Shown: positions 33,200-44,511, counted from the first letter of the stretch. The stretch is 64,000 nt of DNA from Berberis thunbergii (GCA_003290165.1 QNQO01008293.1:124001-188000); one strand, 5' to 3'. The notes: generated by a model from the letters alone, not told the origin. Program-made: numbers and translations.

Positions 33200-33485
33200 T
33201 TGCAGGTTGATGATTATATAGAGTGAATTGTTTTTGCTTTGGTTGATGATTTGGTATAAAAGTGCAGGTTTGATGAGAATACACACAGAGAACTGTTTTT
33301 GCTTTGGTTGATGATTTGATTATTGATTATAGATTTAATGAGAATACGCACAGAGAACTGTTATTGATTATTTGATTATTGATAATTGATTATTGATTTG
33401 GTTGATGATTTGATTATTGATGAACAAAAATTATTTGAGAATGAGAGAAACACACAGAACTGTTTTTGCTTTGGTTTTGTTTGCT
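33200..33485 (+). repeat. Imperfect tandem repeats in the hAT leader
   Basis: Four or so copies of a unit of about 70-85 bp built from TTTTTGCTTTGGTTGATGA, TTTGATTATTGATTA and GAGAATACRCACAGAGAACT occur. Unit lengths vary and no coding is seen. Confidence 0.65.
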
Positions 33486-33953
33486 TATCAATATAATCTA
33501 ATGAGCTTTTTTTCATAAATGAACCAATTGTTTACAATTCTTTTTTAGTTTCTATATTTGAGCTTAATTATGGAAACATGTAATTTGCAAGTGGTTACTT
33601 TTTAGATGTCATCCCGTCAATAAGGAAATATAGTAGATTTGATTTCTTTTTTGCATTTCTTTTCTAATGAGTTCCCCTGCCTTCTACTACATCACTGCCT
33701 TTTCTACATTCTGCAAAAAATTAAATAGAAATATTCAAGTATACATATGCCCAAACTAGCATTTAGCCTCTATGCTTTGCTTGAGAAACAAAGCTAAGTT
33801 GATTTACAAGCTGTTGATTTTTTATTTTCCTCTTATAGTCTAAGCTCCAATGTTTGTTTTTGTTTCTTTTGTTTTCTTGATGTATAAAATATGGTAGGAG
33901 ATTGCCCCAGGTCAATTGAAACTCAACAATTTACCTTTTTTCCTTTTATAGGG

Positions 33954-36230
33954 ATGGTCATGGTAATGACTCTCCTCAAACACCTGTGGGTTCGAATGCC
34001 TTACCATCACCCGAGCTACAATCAAATCCCACTCCTCATGATGTTCCTACTCCCGATGTTGAAAACAATACTGTTAATAGTAATGTTCCTCTACCACCAC
34101 TACCGCCAACAAGAAAAAGAAAGTTCACATCTGCAGTATGGAATCACTTTACATTGATTACCATTAACGGTTTAGATAAAGCTAAATGCAATTATTGTGG
34201 CACTTTGCTTGGAGGGGAGACTAGGAATGACACGAGTTATTTAATTGACCATAGTAAAAGATGTCTAAGGAAGAGGGGTAGTCAAGTGGACATACGACAA
34301 TCTATATTGAGTGCTTCCACATCGACTGGGTCGATTGCTGTTAGTGCTTCTGGGTTCGACCAAGAGCTTGCAAGAGAAGCCATTGCAAAAGCAATTATAT
34401 TGCATGAGTACCCCCTTTCAATGGTTGAACATTATGGTTTTAGAATGATGATGTGTGTTATCCAACCACAGTTCAAGGTAGTGCTAGAAATACCATAAAA
34501 GTGATATCTTGAAGATTTATGATTATGAAAGGGTGAAGACGATGAAATTGTTGGAGAGGAACAAAAGTAGGATTGCAATTACTACTGATATGTGGACTGC
34601 GACTAATCAAAAGAGGGGGGTTTATGGCTATCACAACACATTTCATTGATGACAATTGGGCATTGCAAAGTCGTATTATTAGGTAAACATTTTTTTTCTA
34701 TTTGCATTTCATTGATGATAATGGGCATTTATTAATTAATATGTTCTACATTATTGCATATTTATTGCTAGGTACGTTTATGTGTCATGCCCTCATACTG
34801 CTAAAGTTCTTTGTGACGCATTAATGGATTGTATGATGGATTGGAATTTGGATAGAAAGCTATCTGCATTAACCATAGATAATTGTTCAACTAATGATAG
34901 CATGGTCACTTTTCTAGAAAAGCAAGCTAGAGGTAGGCACCATGATGCTAGGGGGTGATTTATTAATCCATATGAGATGTTCTGCGCATATTTTAAATTT
35001 GATTGTTAAGGATGGGTTGGAAGTTATAGGTGATGGTATTGAAAGAATTCAAAATAGTATTGCTTATTGGTCTGCCACGCCAAAGAGGGAAGAAAAGTTT
35101 CTAGAGGCAGCTAGATAGTTGAAAATTGAATGTGGCAAGAAGTTGGCTTTAGATTGCAAAACAATGTGGAATTCAACTTATTTGATGCTTTAGACTGCTG
35201 TCATTTTTTAAGAATGTCTTTCCTAGACTGAAGCAGTGTGATTCACAATATTAATCGTTTCCACGTGATGAAGAGTGGTTGCTTGCATGTGAGATGTGTG
35301 AGAAGTTGAAATCGTTTTATAAAGTAACCGAAGTATTTTCTGGAACAAAGTATCCTACAGCCAACCTATTTTTTTTCCAAAGATTTTTTTGATTAAAAAC
35401 TCATTACATCGGTTTCATACTTCTAGTTATCCAGTGATAAGACAGATGGCATCAAATATGATTGAAAATTTTTGATAAGTATTGGAATGCAATCCATGGG
35501 ATAATGGCTGTGGCAACTGTTTTGGATCTTCGTTTCAAAATGAAGTTGATTGAGTATTATTTTCCCAAATTATATAATCAGGATGATGTACAACAAAAAA
35601 TTCAAGAAGTTCGGAACTTGTGTTTTGAGTTGCTAAGTGAATATATGAGTTCAAGGCCTAGGGCAAGTTCTTCAGTAGATAGTCAGTCATATGTTAGCTA
35701 ACCACAAAATGCAGTTGATGATGATGATCTTAGTAATTTTTTTGTGAATTCTATGCGGAACTCTGGGGATGGACCTAATAGTAATGTCAAGTCGGAGTTG
35801 GATTACTATTTGGCTGATGTTGTTTTACCTCCAGAACAGAATTTTGACATTCTGAATTGGTGGAAGACTAATGGAAGCAAATATTCGACTTTGAATCGGG
35901 TCGATAGGGACGTTTTAATTAGCGGTTCCAGATTCTACAGTTTCTTCGGAGTCTGCATTTAGTACGGGTGGTAGGTTTGCTAGTCCACATCGCAACATGC
36001 TTCATCCAAAGTCATTAGAAGCTTTTATGTGTGCGCAAAACTAGTTATGGCATGATATTAGAGGTAATAAAATCTTGCTATGAAATGTCTTATTTATTTT
36101 ATATTTGTTTTTTTTCAGTAAATTGTTTATCTTATGATAGATGAAACTTCTACTTCACCGTATAGGAGGTCCACCTATCAAGATGATGCAGATCCCCTTG
36201 AGGTATATAAGTATTTAAATAAGCCTATAA
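33954..36230 (+). pseudogene. Ac-like hAT transposase relic (zf-BED, RNase-H fold, hAT dimerisation)
   Basis: The first open block (33986-34496) holds a proline-rich start, then SAVWNHFTLITINGLDKAKC and CNYCGTLLGG with DHSKRC, a BED zinc finger. It then reads ASGFDQELAREAIAKAIILH and PLSMVEHYGFR. Later frames give SRIAITTDMWTATNQKRG, LSALTIDNCSTND (start of the RNase-H-like core), MKIFDKYWNAIHGIMAVATV, FKMKLIEYYFP and SELDYYLADVVLPPEQNFDI. They continue LNWWKTNGSKYSTL, VPDSTVSSESAFSTGGR and SPHRNMLHPKSLEA, the C-terminal hAT dimerisation motif. A last small exon near 36140-36200 follows an intron. Multiple stops and frameshifts break it. The order and spacing match the RICESLEEPER/Ac type. 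Confidence 0.85.
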
Positions 36231-36735
36231 TGAACTACTAATGATATATTAGGCCTTGCTAAAAGTAATTATTTTATGTTGTAGGAACAAAGTTGCATGT
36301 TGGTTTCATGAATGAAAAGTTGTGAATATTTTTTGTATTCGAAGGACTTGATGGAGGTAATGTAAAACAACGCCAATTTTTCTATTTGTTATCGTATAGT
36401 TTTTTTTTTTCCTTATAGAAACTAACTTAGAAATTTTATTTATTTATTTCAGGTTGTTAAAGTTTTTGTAAAAACAAAAAAACAAAGTGTGATGAAGGAT
36501 TTTGTTGGTTGTCATCGTTTTTAAAGTAGACAATATTATGGTCAACAATACACGCATACAATATTTTTTTTAATTATATATTTTTATTTTACCTTTTGTT
36601 TAAATAATTTTTAATGATTATTTCTTCACCATGAAAATTAAAGCTCACACGATTTTTCGTACTTCAACCATAGATGGGGATTTTTGGTAGTTTTATAATT
36701 CAAAGATGGACATTTGAAAAAATTAAATAAACTTA

Positions 36736-37297
36736 GGCTCAGCTTGGTACAGTATAAAAAAAATGCATTTTGCAAAGTAATGCACTAACTTTGCAATGCA
36801 TTACATTGCGGCTGCTTGGTATTAGGCAGAGAAAAACGACGATAGTTTCACAAATTTTGGCTTTTTTTCTTCGTGCATTTCTCATACCTTATGTTATCCC
36901 ATATGTATTATATTACATACATTTTATTCAAATATGTAACTGAATAAAATGTAAGAAAAATAAGGACTCTTTGAAAGAGTTTTAATTATATTAAACTCTT
37001 GTAAATGTGGACTTTGTTGAGTTCCACATAATGTGGGCTCTATTGAGTTCCACGTAATAATAAGAACACTTAAAAATATAGATTGCATAGTCCAACATGT
37101 GAACATGAAAGTCCTCTGCAAAAGAATCCAGGACAATTTATCCTGTAAAATAATGTGGGATCTTATAACATGAATATGCCAATGTTAAGCAATTTAATTC
37201 CATAACCGTTTTAAATAAATATTATCAACCACCTATTTTTTGTAACCTTCCGCAAAGGAATGCATTTGCATTATTTTACGGGATATCAAGTGGAGCC
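36736..37297. mobile_element. PIF/Harbinger-type MITE, 562 bp
   Basis: Left end GGCTCAGCTTGGTA and right end (read inwards) GGCTCCACTTGATA, followed by imperfectly inverted AATGCA / TTTGC motifs. TTA flanks both sides (36733-36735 and 37298-37300). No coding capacity. It is inserted in the Helitron copy. Confidence 0.72.
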
Positions 37298-37399
37298 TTA
37301 AATTTAATTAAAATGACCATTCTTGTTTTGCTAATTATGAGAAAATGTTGATAATGGGTTTGAGTAGTGGGTAGTTATTAAGGGGGGGTGTATTGTATC

Positions 37400-37620
37400 T
37401 GGATTTTGTGGGCAATTTAATAAATTCCATGGATTTTGAAAATCCAAGTGTATTCAATCTGGATTTTAAAAAGTCCACAAAAGTTTACGGGTATTCAATC
37501 AGGATTTTAAAAAGTCTTTCTGAAATCCACAAAGTCTAGGGGTATTCAATATGGATTTCAGAAAGTCCACAAAAGTTTTAGGGTATTCAAAATATCATTC
37601 ATATTTATGGATTTAGAAAA
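37400..37620 (+). repeat. Harbinger left subterminal repeats
   Basis: Four spaced copies of GTATTCAATCTGGATTT-like units occur, each followed by AAAAAGTCCACAAAAGTTT or close variants. Complementary GTGGACTTTTCAAATT and AAGAGTCCGTGGA units occur near 42790-42930. These are candidate binding sites for the ORF1 protein or the transposase (inference). Confidence 0.6.
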
Positions 37621-37800
37621 TCATGGATTCTCATGGACTTTGTAGTGTTAGGTATAAATAACAAAGTTCAATAATTTGTCAGCCTCCTATCAAAGATTTC
37701 AACGTGAAAAAAAATCTCCCAAAATTCTTCCTTGTGCCAGCCGCAAAGAGGTTAGTTTTCATCCTCTTATTTTCTCGATTTTTTTTCTATCTTTGCATAG

Positions 37801-37847
37801 TGTTCTAATAACCATTGTTTTCGTCACTGCTTCCTCAAATCAAAGCA
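37801..37847 (+). repeat. Direct repeat, left copy, flanking the captured RING gene
   Basis: CTAATAACCATTGTTTTCGT followed by CACTGCTTCCTCAAATCAAA occurs here and at 39152-39198, with about 4 differences in 47 bases. A third partial copy (TTCTAATAACCATTGT) is near 37913. Confidence 0.8.
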
Positions 37848-38480
37848 TATAGTATTATTGTTTATTGTTTATGGATTTTTGAAGTGGATTGTTTACTGCA
37901 TTGTGCATAGTGTTCTAATAACCATTGTATTATTGTTTATGAATTTCTGAAGTGGAATACGTAATCAGTGAAAGCAAAGTATTATTGTTTAATGGAAGTT
38001 GAAAGTCTACTGAAACAATGTTGATATAAAACATATCACAAATAAATATCTTGATGTATCCGTACAAGAAAGGGAAAGGAAGGAGGGTGTTGTTGTTGTT
38101 GTTGCCTCCCTTTGTGTGAGTAAGAGACATAGAGAAAATAGTAAGAAGAGAATCTCTGAAACAATGAAAGAGAGTGGAGGGAGGAAAGTGGTTTGTCGGA
38201 CCTTTACCTCTCTCTGTCTTTCTCTCTCTGGTTCTACCTTCTTCCCTTCCTCTGCAAATCAACTTGAACAATGCTCACCGTCTGCTTCTCACCACCATTG
38301 TCATATAGAAGAAATCGAAATTAAACAAACACAACACCAGCTCTGGAAGGTTGACTTGCAGAGCTCGCTCTCGCTTTCTATCGTTTTGAAGTTCTTTTCG
38401 AACTCTCTCTCTCTCGATGAGATGAAGAAGCGAGGAGATGATGGAAGATGGAAGAGATGCATACGCCTCCATTCTCTTTT

Positions 38481-39136
38481 CTACAACACCACAATCGAAA
38501 CAACTCTTCTACTTCCAATTCTCCAATCAAATACTGGGTTTTCAATTGAAAGGCCAGGGGTAAAAAAGGTTCCCCTGCATAGAGGGCATGTTGAGTTTGA
38601 GAGGAGCCATGTGGCTATACAATGTATATGGAAGGCATGGCTACATAGAGGAAGCAATCTCAACTTATCTTCCTCAAAAAATTCGCATAGACAAACTGCA
38701 CAATCAAAGGGTTCTTTCAGACCCATTATCTCTCTATAGAGGAATACTGGGAGGGCATCTATAAAAGCCTGATCTAGACCCGAATCATGAAGATGGAAGA
38801 GTTGTTGGAGCTGTCTTTGGAGTGCATCAGTGCCTGACATATCTGGGTATCTGCTAGATTGGGAAGATGAAGAGGATGGTTGTTTAATTAGGAATCTAAC
38901 AAGCAAGTGGAGGAGACCAGAGATGAAAAATATCACAGCTAGTACTATTATGAAAAGAAAGGCTGGGCTGATTCTACTCCCAGATGATGATGGTGGGGTT
39001 GAATCTTTCTGAAAATTGTTAGTATAAGGAGGTGCTGAAGGAGAGGAAGAAAGGGGTGAAGGAAATCAAAGAGGTGTTGGAGGAGGATGGGCCAAAATCC
39101 CATTTTTTCTTGTATATGGAATTGAATCCAAGACAT
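38481..39136 (-). pseudogene. Captured ATL-type RING-H2 E3 ubiquitin ligase gene (ATL46/ATL13-like)
   Basis: Minus strand. From 39136 it reads MSWIQFHIQEKMG, then after a one-base shift and one stop it reads TNNFQKDSTPPSSSGSRISP. It continues AFLFIIVLAVIFFISGLLHL (the ATL transmembrane segment), LVRFLIKQPSSSSSQSSRYP, DALQRQLQQLFHLHDSGLDQ, AFIDALPVFLYREI (the GLD motif region), and EPFDCAVCLCEF onward. The RING-H2 ligands are all present: CAVC, then C-SHAF-H-IHC, then CPLC, with the ATL tryptophan in CIATWLL. It ends at a stop shortly after SIENPVFDW. ATL proteins are membrane-anchored E3 ligases, and this matches the ATL46/ATL13 group by its TM and QRQLQQLFHLHDSG blocks. The N-terminus is frameshifted and the usual long C-terminal tail is degenerate down to about 38100. 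It lies inside the Harbinger element on the opposite strand to its genes. Confidence 0.85.
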
Positions 39137-39151
39137 TTTGGAAGATGGGTA

Positions 39152-39198
39152 TGCTCTAATAACCATTGTTTTTCTTCACTGCTTCCTCAAATCAAACA
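39152..39198 (+). repeat. Direct repeat, right copy, flanking the captured RING gene
   Basis: Partner of 37801-37847. It begins 15 bases beyond the start codon of the captured ATL gene, so the two repeats bracket the insert closely on that side. Confidence 0.8.
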
Positions 39199-39509
39199 CA
39201 AAATCATCCATTAATAACCAATGCAAATTTCAAATATAAGAAAGCTTTTTACTTGAACAAAAGCTGTAAAGCTACCATCTTTTGTCTTCCATCAACCAAA
39301 AACCACAATTCATTCCAACAAGAAAACCAATTTCACCTCAGATTTGAAACACGGTTTTTTGACAAGTTGGGTTTTTGCCAAAAAAAACAAGACCCACTTT
39401 TTTTGTTGTTGAACTTTCTTGGTTTGTGCAAGAAAAGTCTTGGGAGTTTAACAAGTGTTAAGGTTGGTGGTAAGTGACCTTACCTCAGCTGAGGGAATAG
39501 TTATAAAAT

Positions 39510-39680
39510 ATGACCTATAGCATATAGCATATATATAGGCTTAACCTCCCTAGAATTATAGGCTTAACCATATAGCATATAGCATATATACAGGCTTAAC
39601 CTCCCTAGAATTATATCATAAAACATTCATCCAATTCTAATTAGATATGACATATAGCATATATATATAGGCTTAACCGT
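39510..39680 (+). repeat. Tandem repeats in the Harbinger element
   Basis: Units of about 55-60 bp are built from CATATAGCATATATATAGGC, TTAACCTCCCTAGAATTATA and related variants, in about three copies, just upstream of ORF1. Confidence 0.7.
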
Positions 39681-39808
39681 ACTTGCTTCATGTATGATAG
39701 ATTACCTTCATGCATGTAGTGATTATATAGAGGAAAGAAACTATTTTCGAGTTGTGTCTGATGTAGTAGCATATATTTGCTTCATAAAATATCTGTTGTA
39801 AGATATAG

Positions 39809-40809
39809 ATGGGAGATTCACAAGGTAACGGTAAACGAAAAGATTATAAAACTTGGACCGCGGAAGAGAGCAATGCTTTGCTCCAGCTCATGGTTGAAGG
39901 CGCCATGCTTGGGTTCAGGGATATTAATGGTGTTATAAGTAAAACAACCGTAGAGGCAAAGTTACTTTCAAAACTTAAGGAGAAAATTAGTAAGGAGATA
40001 ACTTATAGTCAATATCAAAGCCGAGTGAAATGGTTTAAGAAGCAATACAGCAATTACTCTCAGCTTATGCGCCACAATTCTGGGTTTGGATGGGACAAGA
40101 GATTCACTGCGCCTGATGAAGTATGGGCAGACTATTTGAAGGTGGGATAAATATCTTGAACTTTTATTCTATTTTACAGCTTAATTTTTTTGACTCTTTA
40201 ACATATTAACTTTCTTTATATTTTGAATCTTTTTTGTAGTCACATCCAGCGCATGCGCACTTTCAGTCAGAAACTTTTGCAGACTATGAGGATTTGAAGA
40301 TTGCAGTTGGTAATGGAGCTGCAACTGGGATGGGGTCAATAGGTCTAGGTGATGATACAGATGCCACAACATATGATGAAGAAGGAAATGGATCTTGGGA
40401 ATTTGGTGGCATGGATGACTTGGTCTTTGATCAAGACATCAATGCATTTGTGCAAACTGAAAATGCAAATGATGCACCACAAAGCAGAGCTTATGCCAAA
40501 AGAAGTAGAGCTGATTATGAACAAAGTAGAAACTCAAAAGGGGTAGCTACTCAAGCTGTAGTTCTGGAAAACATATCAAGTGGCTTTGGTGAAATTGTCA
40601 CCAGTTTTAAAACAATTTGTCGCATAATGGAGAAGAGAGAATCAACGAACAGCGAATGTTGGATTGCTATTCAAGAGACCCCAGGATTGAATAATGGTGC
40701 TCAGTTTGCGTTTAGTTTTCTTAACTCTAAAACAAAGCAAGACACCTTCTTGAAGATGAGTCCAGACCAAAGACTTGACTGGATCACTTGGGCACAAAGG
40801 GATGCATAA
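39809..40809 (+). CDS. Harbinger ORF1: Myb/SANT-like DNA-binding protein
   Basis: Exons 39809-40141 and 40240-40809, GT-AG intron, 300 residues, no stops. The N-terminal third is a Myb/SANT-like (trihelix type) domain: YKTWTAEESNALLQLMVEGA, then INGVISKTTVEAKLLSKLKE, YSQYQSRVKWFKKQYSNYSQ and NSGFGWDKRFTAPDEVW, with the spaced tryptophans expected. The middle is acidic and low in structure (residues about 125-175). The C-terminal part (AIQETPGLNNGAQFAFSFLN, then DQRLDWITWAQRDA) is not identified beyond resemblance to plant Harbinger ORF1 and L10-interacting-MYB-like proteins. In PIF/Harbinger elements this protein works with the transposase, helping its nuclear import and binding to the element's ends. 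Unlike its partner it appears intact. Confidence 0.85.
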
Positions 40810-41123
40810 AGTTAATAAGTTATAGGCCATTTGGATTTTAAGTCATGTAGTTTGATACTTTTTTATATGCATAAGGCTAAATACTGTGTATTGATTTCAT
40901 TTTGCAAGTGATGATTTTAATTTGGTTGTGTTGAATGATTTGATTTTGTTGAATGTTGGATTGCGATTTTTCATTTCATTACCTGCCTGGTTATCTTTTC
41001 TTTTTGTCAGATACATGTCTTGTTCTCTAATGTCTAATATATTTGGTTTAAGTCCTTAACAATTAATTGCATTCAAATAGGCGATTATTATGAATATATA
41101 ATGACCTTATTCAGGTACTTGCT

Positions 41124-42603
41124 TTGATAGCAATCTGTGAAATGGATATGTATGGAGTTGATGAACAGGATGAAGAGTTTTACAAGGCCATGAGAATTTT
41201 ATTAACGGCAATACAAGCAGTGATTTATGTGCTATATAATCTTGTGCCCAATATAAGTGATGAACGTATTAGACGTCTATTGACTCGACGACCGGTGACA
41301 TCAAATGGATACATATACATGAATAAGTTATTGGATGGAGACCCACATATCTTTCGGGATGTCTAAAGAATGTATCCTGAAATGTTTCGAAAATTATGTG
41401 TCATCATACAAGAGAAAACACCTCTACGGAGTACTAGATATATTTGTGTTGAAAAAATGCTTGCGACCTTTTTACTAGTTGTCGGTGAAAACAATCGATA
41501 TAGTGAACCTCGAATGGTATTCGAGCGATCTCATTTCACTGTTAGCAGAAGTTTCAACAAAATCTTGAAGAGCTTGAATACAATAGCTCCAGTGTTCATG
41601 GCTAAACCACCGCTACCTGATACCACAAGTACAAGGTTTTATCCTTTCTTTAAGGTACGCAATGTAAGTTTTATAGCAAATATTTATATCACTGTATTGC
41701 TTTAATATTGGTTCTTTTCTTCTTTTTGTACATATGTTGTAATTATTTTTCTTTTTTCTCAGGATTGTATTGGAGCAATTGATGGCACACATATTCCTGC
41801 AACGGTTGTTGGACGTGAGGTCAATAGATTCAGGAACCGTCATGGGGAACTATCACAAAATGTTTGAGCAACTTGCAACTTTGATTTACAATTCATATAA
41901 TTGCTTAGTGGATGGGAGGGTTCTGCTCATGATTTGAAAGTGTTAAATGATGCTATTTCTAGACAAAATGGACTCAAAATACCATCAGGTATAATTTTAC
42001 GTGCATTAAAAATGCAGCAAACTTATTGAATTTTATACCATATAGTATAAAGTATAAACATACTAATTGCACATTTTTTTATGATCAAGTAAATATTACC
42101 TTGGAGACTGTGGATTTCCAAACCGACGTCGATTTTTATCTCCATTTCGTGGCACTCGATATCATCTCAAAGATTTTGGCGGTCTAGGAAACCATCCTGT
42201 CAACGCAATTGAGTTATTTAATCTTCGTCATGCTTCATTAAAGAACGTAATTGAGAGAATATTTGGAATATTCAAGTCGCGGTTTACAATTTTCAAATCA
42301 GCACCACCATTTCCTTACAAGACACAAGCGAAGCTTGTTTTGGCATGTGCAGGATTGCATAATTTTCTGCGACAAGAATGTTGTTCAGATGAATTTTTTC
42401 CTGAACCAGAAAACGATCCGGTAGAGAATGATGAAGATAATTTTGAATGGGATGATATTCAAACCCAAGAGCAGCAAAGAGAAAATGTTAATCAATGGAG
42501 AATGAGTATTGCTAATCAAATGTGGGCAACAGCTCAAGCAAACATCAATGTTGCTAACAATGACAATGAAGAAAGTGACCATGATCATGAAGGAGAAGAA
42601 TGA
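41124..42603 (+). pseudogene. PIF/Harbinger DDE transposase relic
   Basis: Block 1 (to about 41656) reads RRLLTRRPVTSNGYIYMNKL, MYPEMFRKLCVIIQEKTPLR, STRYICVEKMLATFLLVVGE and ERSHFTVSRSFNKILKSL. A stop interrupts at 41364-41366. After an intron, DCIGAIDGTHIPATVVGREV holds the first catalytic D. It is followed by two in-frame stops near 41862 and 41900, then LLSGWEGSAHDLKVLNDAIS. After another intron, YLGDCGFPNRRRFLSPFRGT gives the second D, and IERIFGIFKSRFTIFKSAPP gives the E. The C-terminus is LACAGLHNFLRQE with an acidic tail ending at 42603. All DDE residues survive but at least three stops disable the frame. Confidence 0.88.
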
Positions 42604-43175
42604 TCATAATACAATTTTATGGATGTTTACTTCTTATTTTAAAGATGTTAATTAACGACCTTTTCTTTTTCTAGTTTTTTTAGCACATGTATATCTATTT
42701 TATGGACTTTTTTTTGTTTCATTACTATTTACGAACTTCTTTTTTATCTTGCAAATAATTAGAAATCTGTAAAAGTCGTTCATACAAAGTCCGTGGATTT
42801 TCATAAATCTCTAGAAAATATGTAGCAAAAGTCTATGGATTTAAGAAATCAGCAGAAGTCAGTGGACAATTAAAGAGTCTGTGGATAACTTAAAGAGTCC
42901 GTGGACTTTTCAAATTATTTATCAATTTCATAAGAATCCATATACAATACACCCCCCTAACTTTAAAATATTAAACATTTTCAGAATGTTAAAAGTTGAA
43001 TAAAATGAAAAAGTTGTTAATAACCTTAAAAGTTAAAATATTTTAAAATAAATCAAGGTCCCAAGTGTCCAAAAAGTGAGGTAGTCACTTATTCTAATGG
43101 GTCTTGGCTTTATAGATAGTAGAGATAACTATGACGTGATAATTCTAAGTAATCACAAATTCACAACCAGAGAAA

Positions 43176-43230
43176 ATGAAGAACTGTATTTTCGCTCTCG
43201 TCTTGGTTCTCTCGCTCACCGCCTCTATTG
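43176..43230 (+). CDS. First exon of a small secreted protein, rest not found
   Basis: ATG at 43176 opens MKNCIFALVLVLSLTASIG and ends at TATTG|GTAATC, a good donor. The 19 residues are a textbook signal peptide, as in plant defensin-, LTP- or protease-inhibitor-type genes, whose first exon often ends this way. No second exon was recognised before 47 kb. A hAT element (43289), a SINE and a LINE occupy the expected intron. A degenerate copy of the same leader (AATTCTAAG...TCACAA...AGAGAAATGAAGAACT) lies at about 47457-47522. Confidence 0.4.
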
Positions 43231-43288
43231 GTAATCTTTTGATTCAGGTGTGGTTTTTTTTTTTTTTTGGGAAAATTACTTATAAGGC

Positions 43289-44268
43289 TAGGGGTGGGCA
43301 CGAGACGGGATGAGACGAGATATACTCATCCCTATCCCATTTCGTTCATACTGGATCGGGACGGGACGGGATGGGAAAAACCCCATTCCGACCTCGTTCA
43401 ATCCCAAACGGGTTCGGGACAGGACGAGATCAGCGTGCTGCCTGTGACTGCTGCGAAGATTATCATCATATAAGAGCGTGAAAAATAACTTTCTTATAAT
43501 TAGATATAGATGTGACATGCAAATATGAGGGTAGCCACTAAATCCCCAAACAATGAAATCAAGTGGGTTGGCTTTTAGAAAATGACATGATAAATGGGAC
43601 CCACTAAGAGTATTGTGTCGCTGTGATGGTCTTCCAACTGATTTTACAATTTCATTACTGTGGGAAACAAAATTCATAGTTCCTTGACAAAATGACATTT
43701 CATCTTTTGTTAGGGAAGAAATATAGACCTATTGGTGATGCTTTAACATATTCATAATGGTTTACCATAAATACATATATTGTAATTATAAAAAAATATT
43801 TTTACAGCCCGGGGCATCTCAAATTCTTGGCTTCGCCCCTGAATGTTCCCTTCTGAATATGTATTACTCAGTTAATTTTTAATTTTCATCTTCACCTGGT
43901 ATTATCAATAATTGTAAGTTAAATAATTTGAGCCACTTTTATTTGGAATCCAAGCAACAATCTGTTATCTTTCTCTTACTTAATGAATATTTATTTTTTG
44001 AAGTAACATTTCTGTTACCACTGCAAACACTATGAGTTTCTGTCAGTCATCTGTAATTTTATATGAATAAAAATAAATAAATAAATAAAAAATAAAAATA
44101 TTAATAATAAATATTAAAAAATTAGCTCGAAACGGGACGGGATTGGCAGGATTGAAAATCTTCATCCCATCCCATTCTAGATCAGGACGGGATAAAATTA
44201 TTCAATCCCATTAAGACCCGAAAAAATCGGGACGGGATCGGGATTGCTGGATGAGATGCCCACCCCTA
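43289..44268. mobile_element. Non-autonomous hAT element, 980 bp
   Basis: Ends TAGGGGTGGGCACGAGAC and the imperfect complement ending GATGCCCACCCCTA. Perfect 8-bp duplication TATAAGGC on both sides (43281-43288 and 44269-44276). Subterminal arrays of GGGACGGGAT / ATCCCGTCC-type motifs occur in both orientations. No transposase was found in it. Confidence 0.92.
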
Positions 44269-44511
44269 TATAAGGCATACTTTATAGACCACATCATACT
44301 CTAACAATTGAAAATGTCTCAAAAGGCTAAAAAAATTTATTCTTAAATACTCTTAAAAGCCACAAACCCAATCCATGGTTTAAAAATAATGAGAAATATA
44401 ATCTTACCCTTTAACTTAATGATCAATTTTCAAAATTTATTCACCTTCTTAAAACCAATCATAAGTTTACTTCCAAATTTTATTTTATTTTCAATATTTT
44501 ACTTCTAGATT

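Larger units (their letters stand above)
31794..36535 (+). mobile_element. Decayed hAT element, right end lost
   Basis: The left end TAGGGTCGGCAGTGGGGC and the GGGGCGGAT / ATCCGCCCC subterminal motifs match the 8726-9671 element. A CT-rich leader and a transposase relic (33954-36230) follow. No matching right end (GCCATCCCTA type) was found before the reverse-strand Helitron starts near 36560, so the 3' terminus was probably deleted or replaced. Confidence 0.7.
37382..42957 (+). mobile_element. PIF/Harbinger element, 5.6 kb, carrying a captured RING gene
   Basis: Ends are GGGGGGTGTATTGTAT-type on the left and the complement (ATACAATACACCCCCC) on the right, with TAA on both sides (37379-37381 and 42958-42960). 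Subterminal DNA has repeats of GGATTT..AAAAAGTCC and its complement. Plus-strand genes are a Myb/SANT-like ORF1 (39809-40809) and a DDE transposase (41124-42603). A minus-strand ATL RING-H2 gene fragment lies between the left end and ORF1. The two-gene layout and the TAA duplication are diagnostic of PIF/Harbinger. Confidence 0.9.
36560..43125 (-). mobile_element. Reverse-strand Helitron-like segment, interrupted by two insertions
   Basis: Read on the minus strand from 43125 it begins TCTCTACTATCTATAAAG, the plant Helitron 5' motif, and aligns with 13514 onward. The alignment breaks at 42957, resumes at 37381, breaks again at 37297, resumes at 36735 and runs to about 36600. The gaps are exactly the Harbinger element and the Harbinger MITE. 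The native Helitron sequence here is only about 0.4 kb. No 3' CTRR end was identified. Confidence 0.65.

Noticed and set aside
38116..38739. 207-residue plus-strand frame
   Set aside because: It is the complement of the captured ATL RING gene and its degenerate tail and has no similarity of its own.
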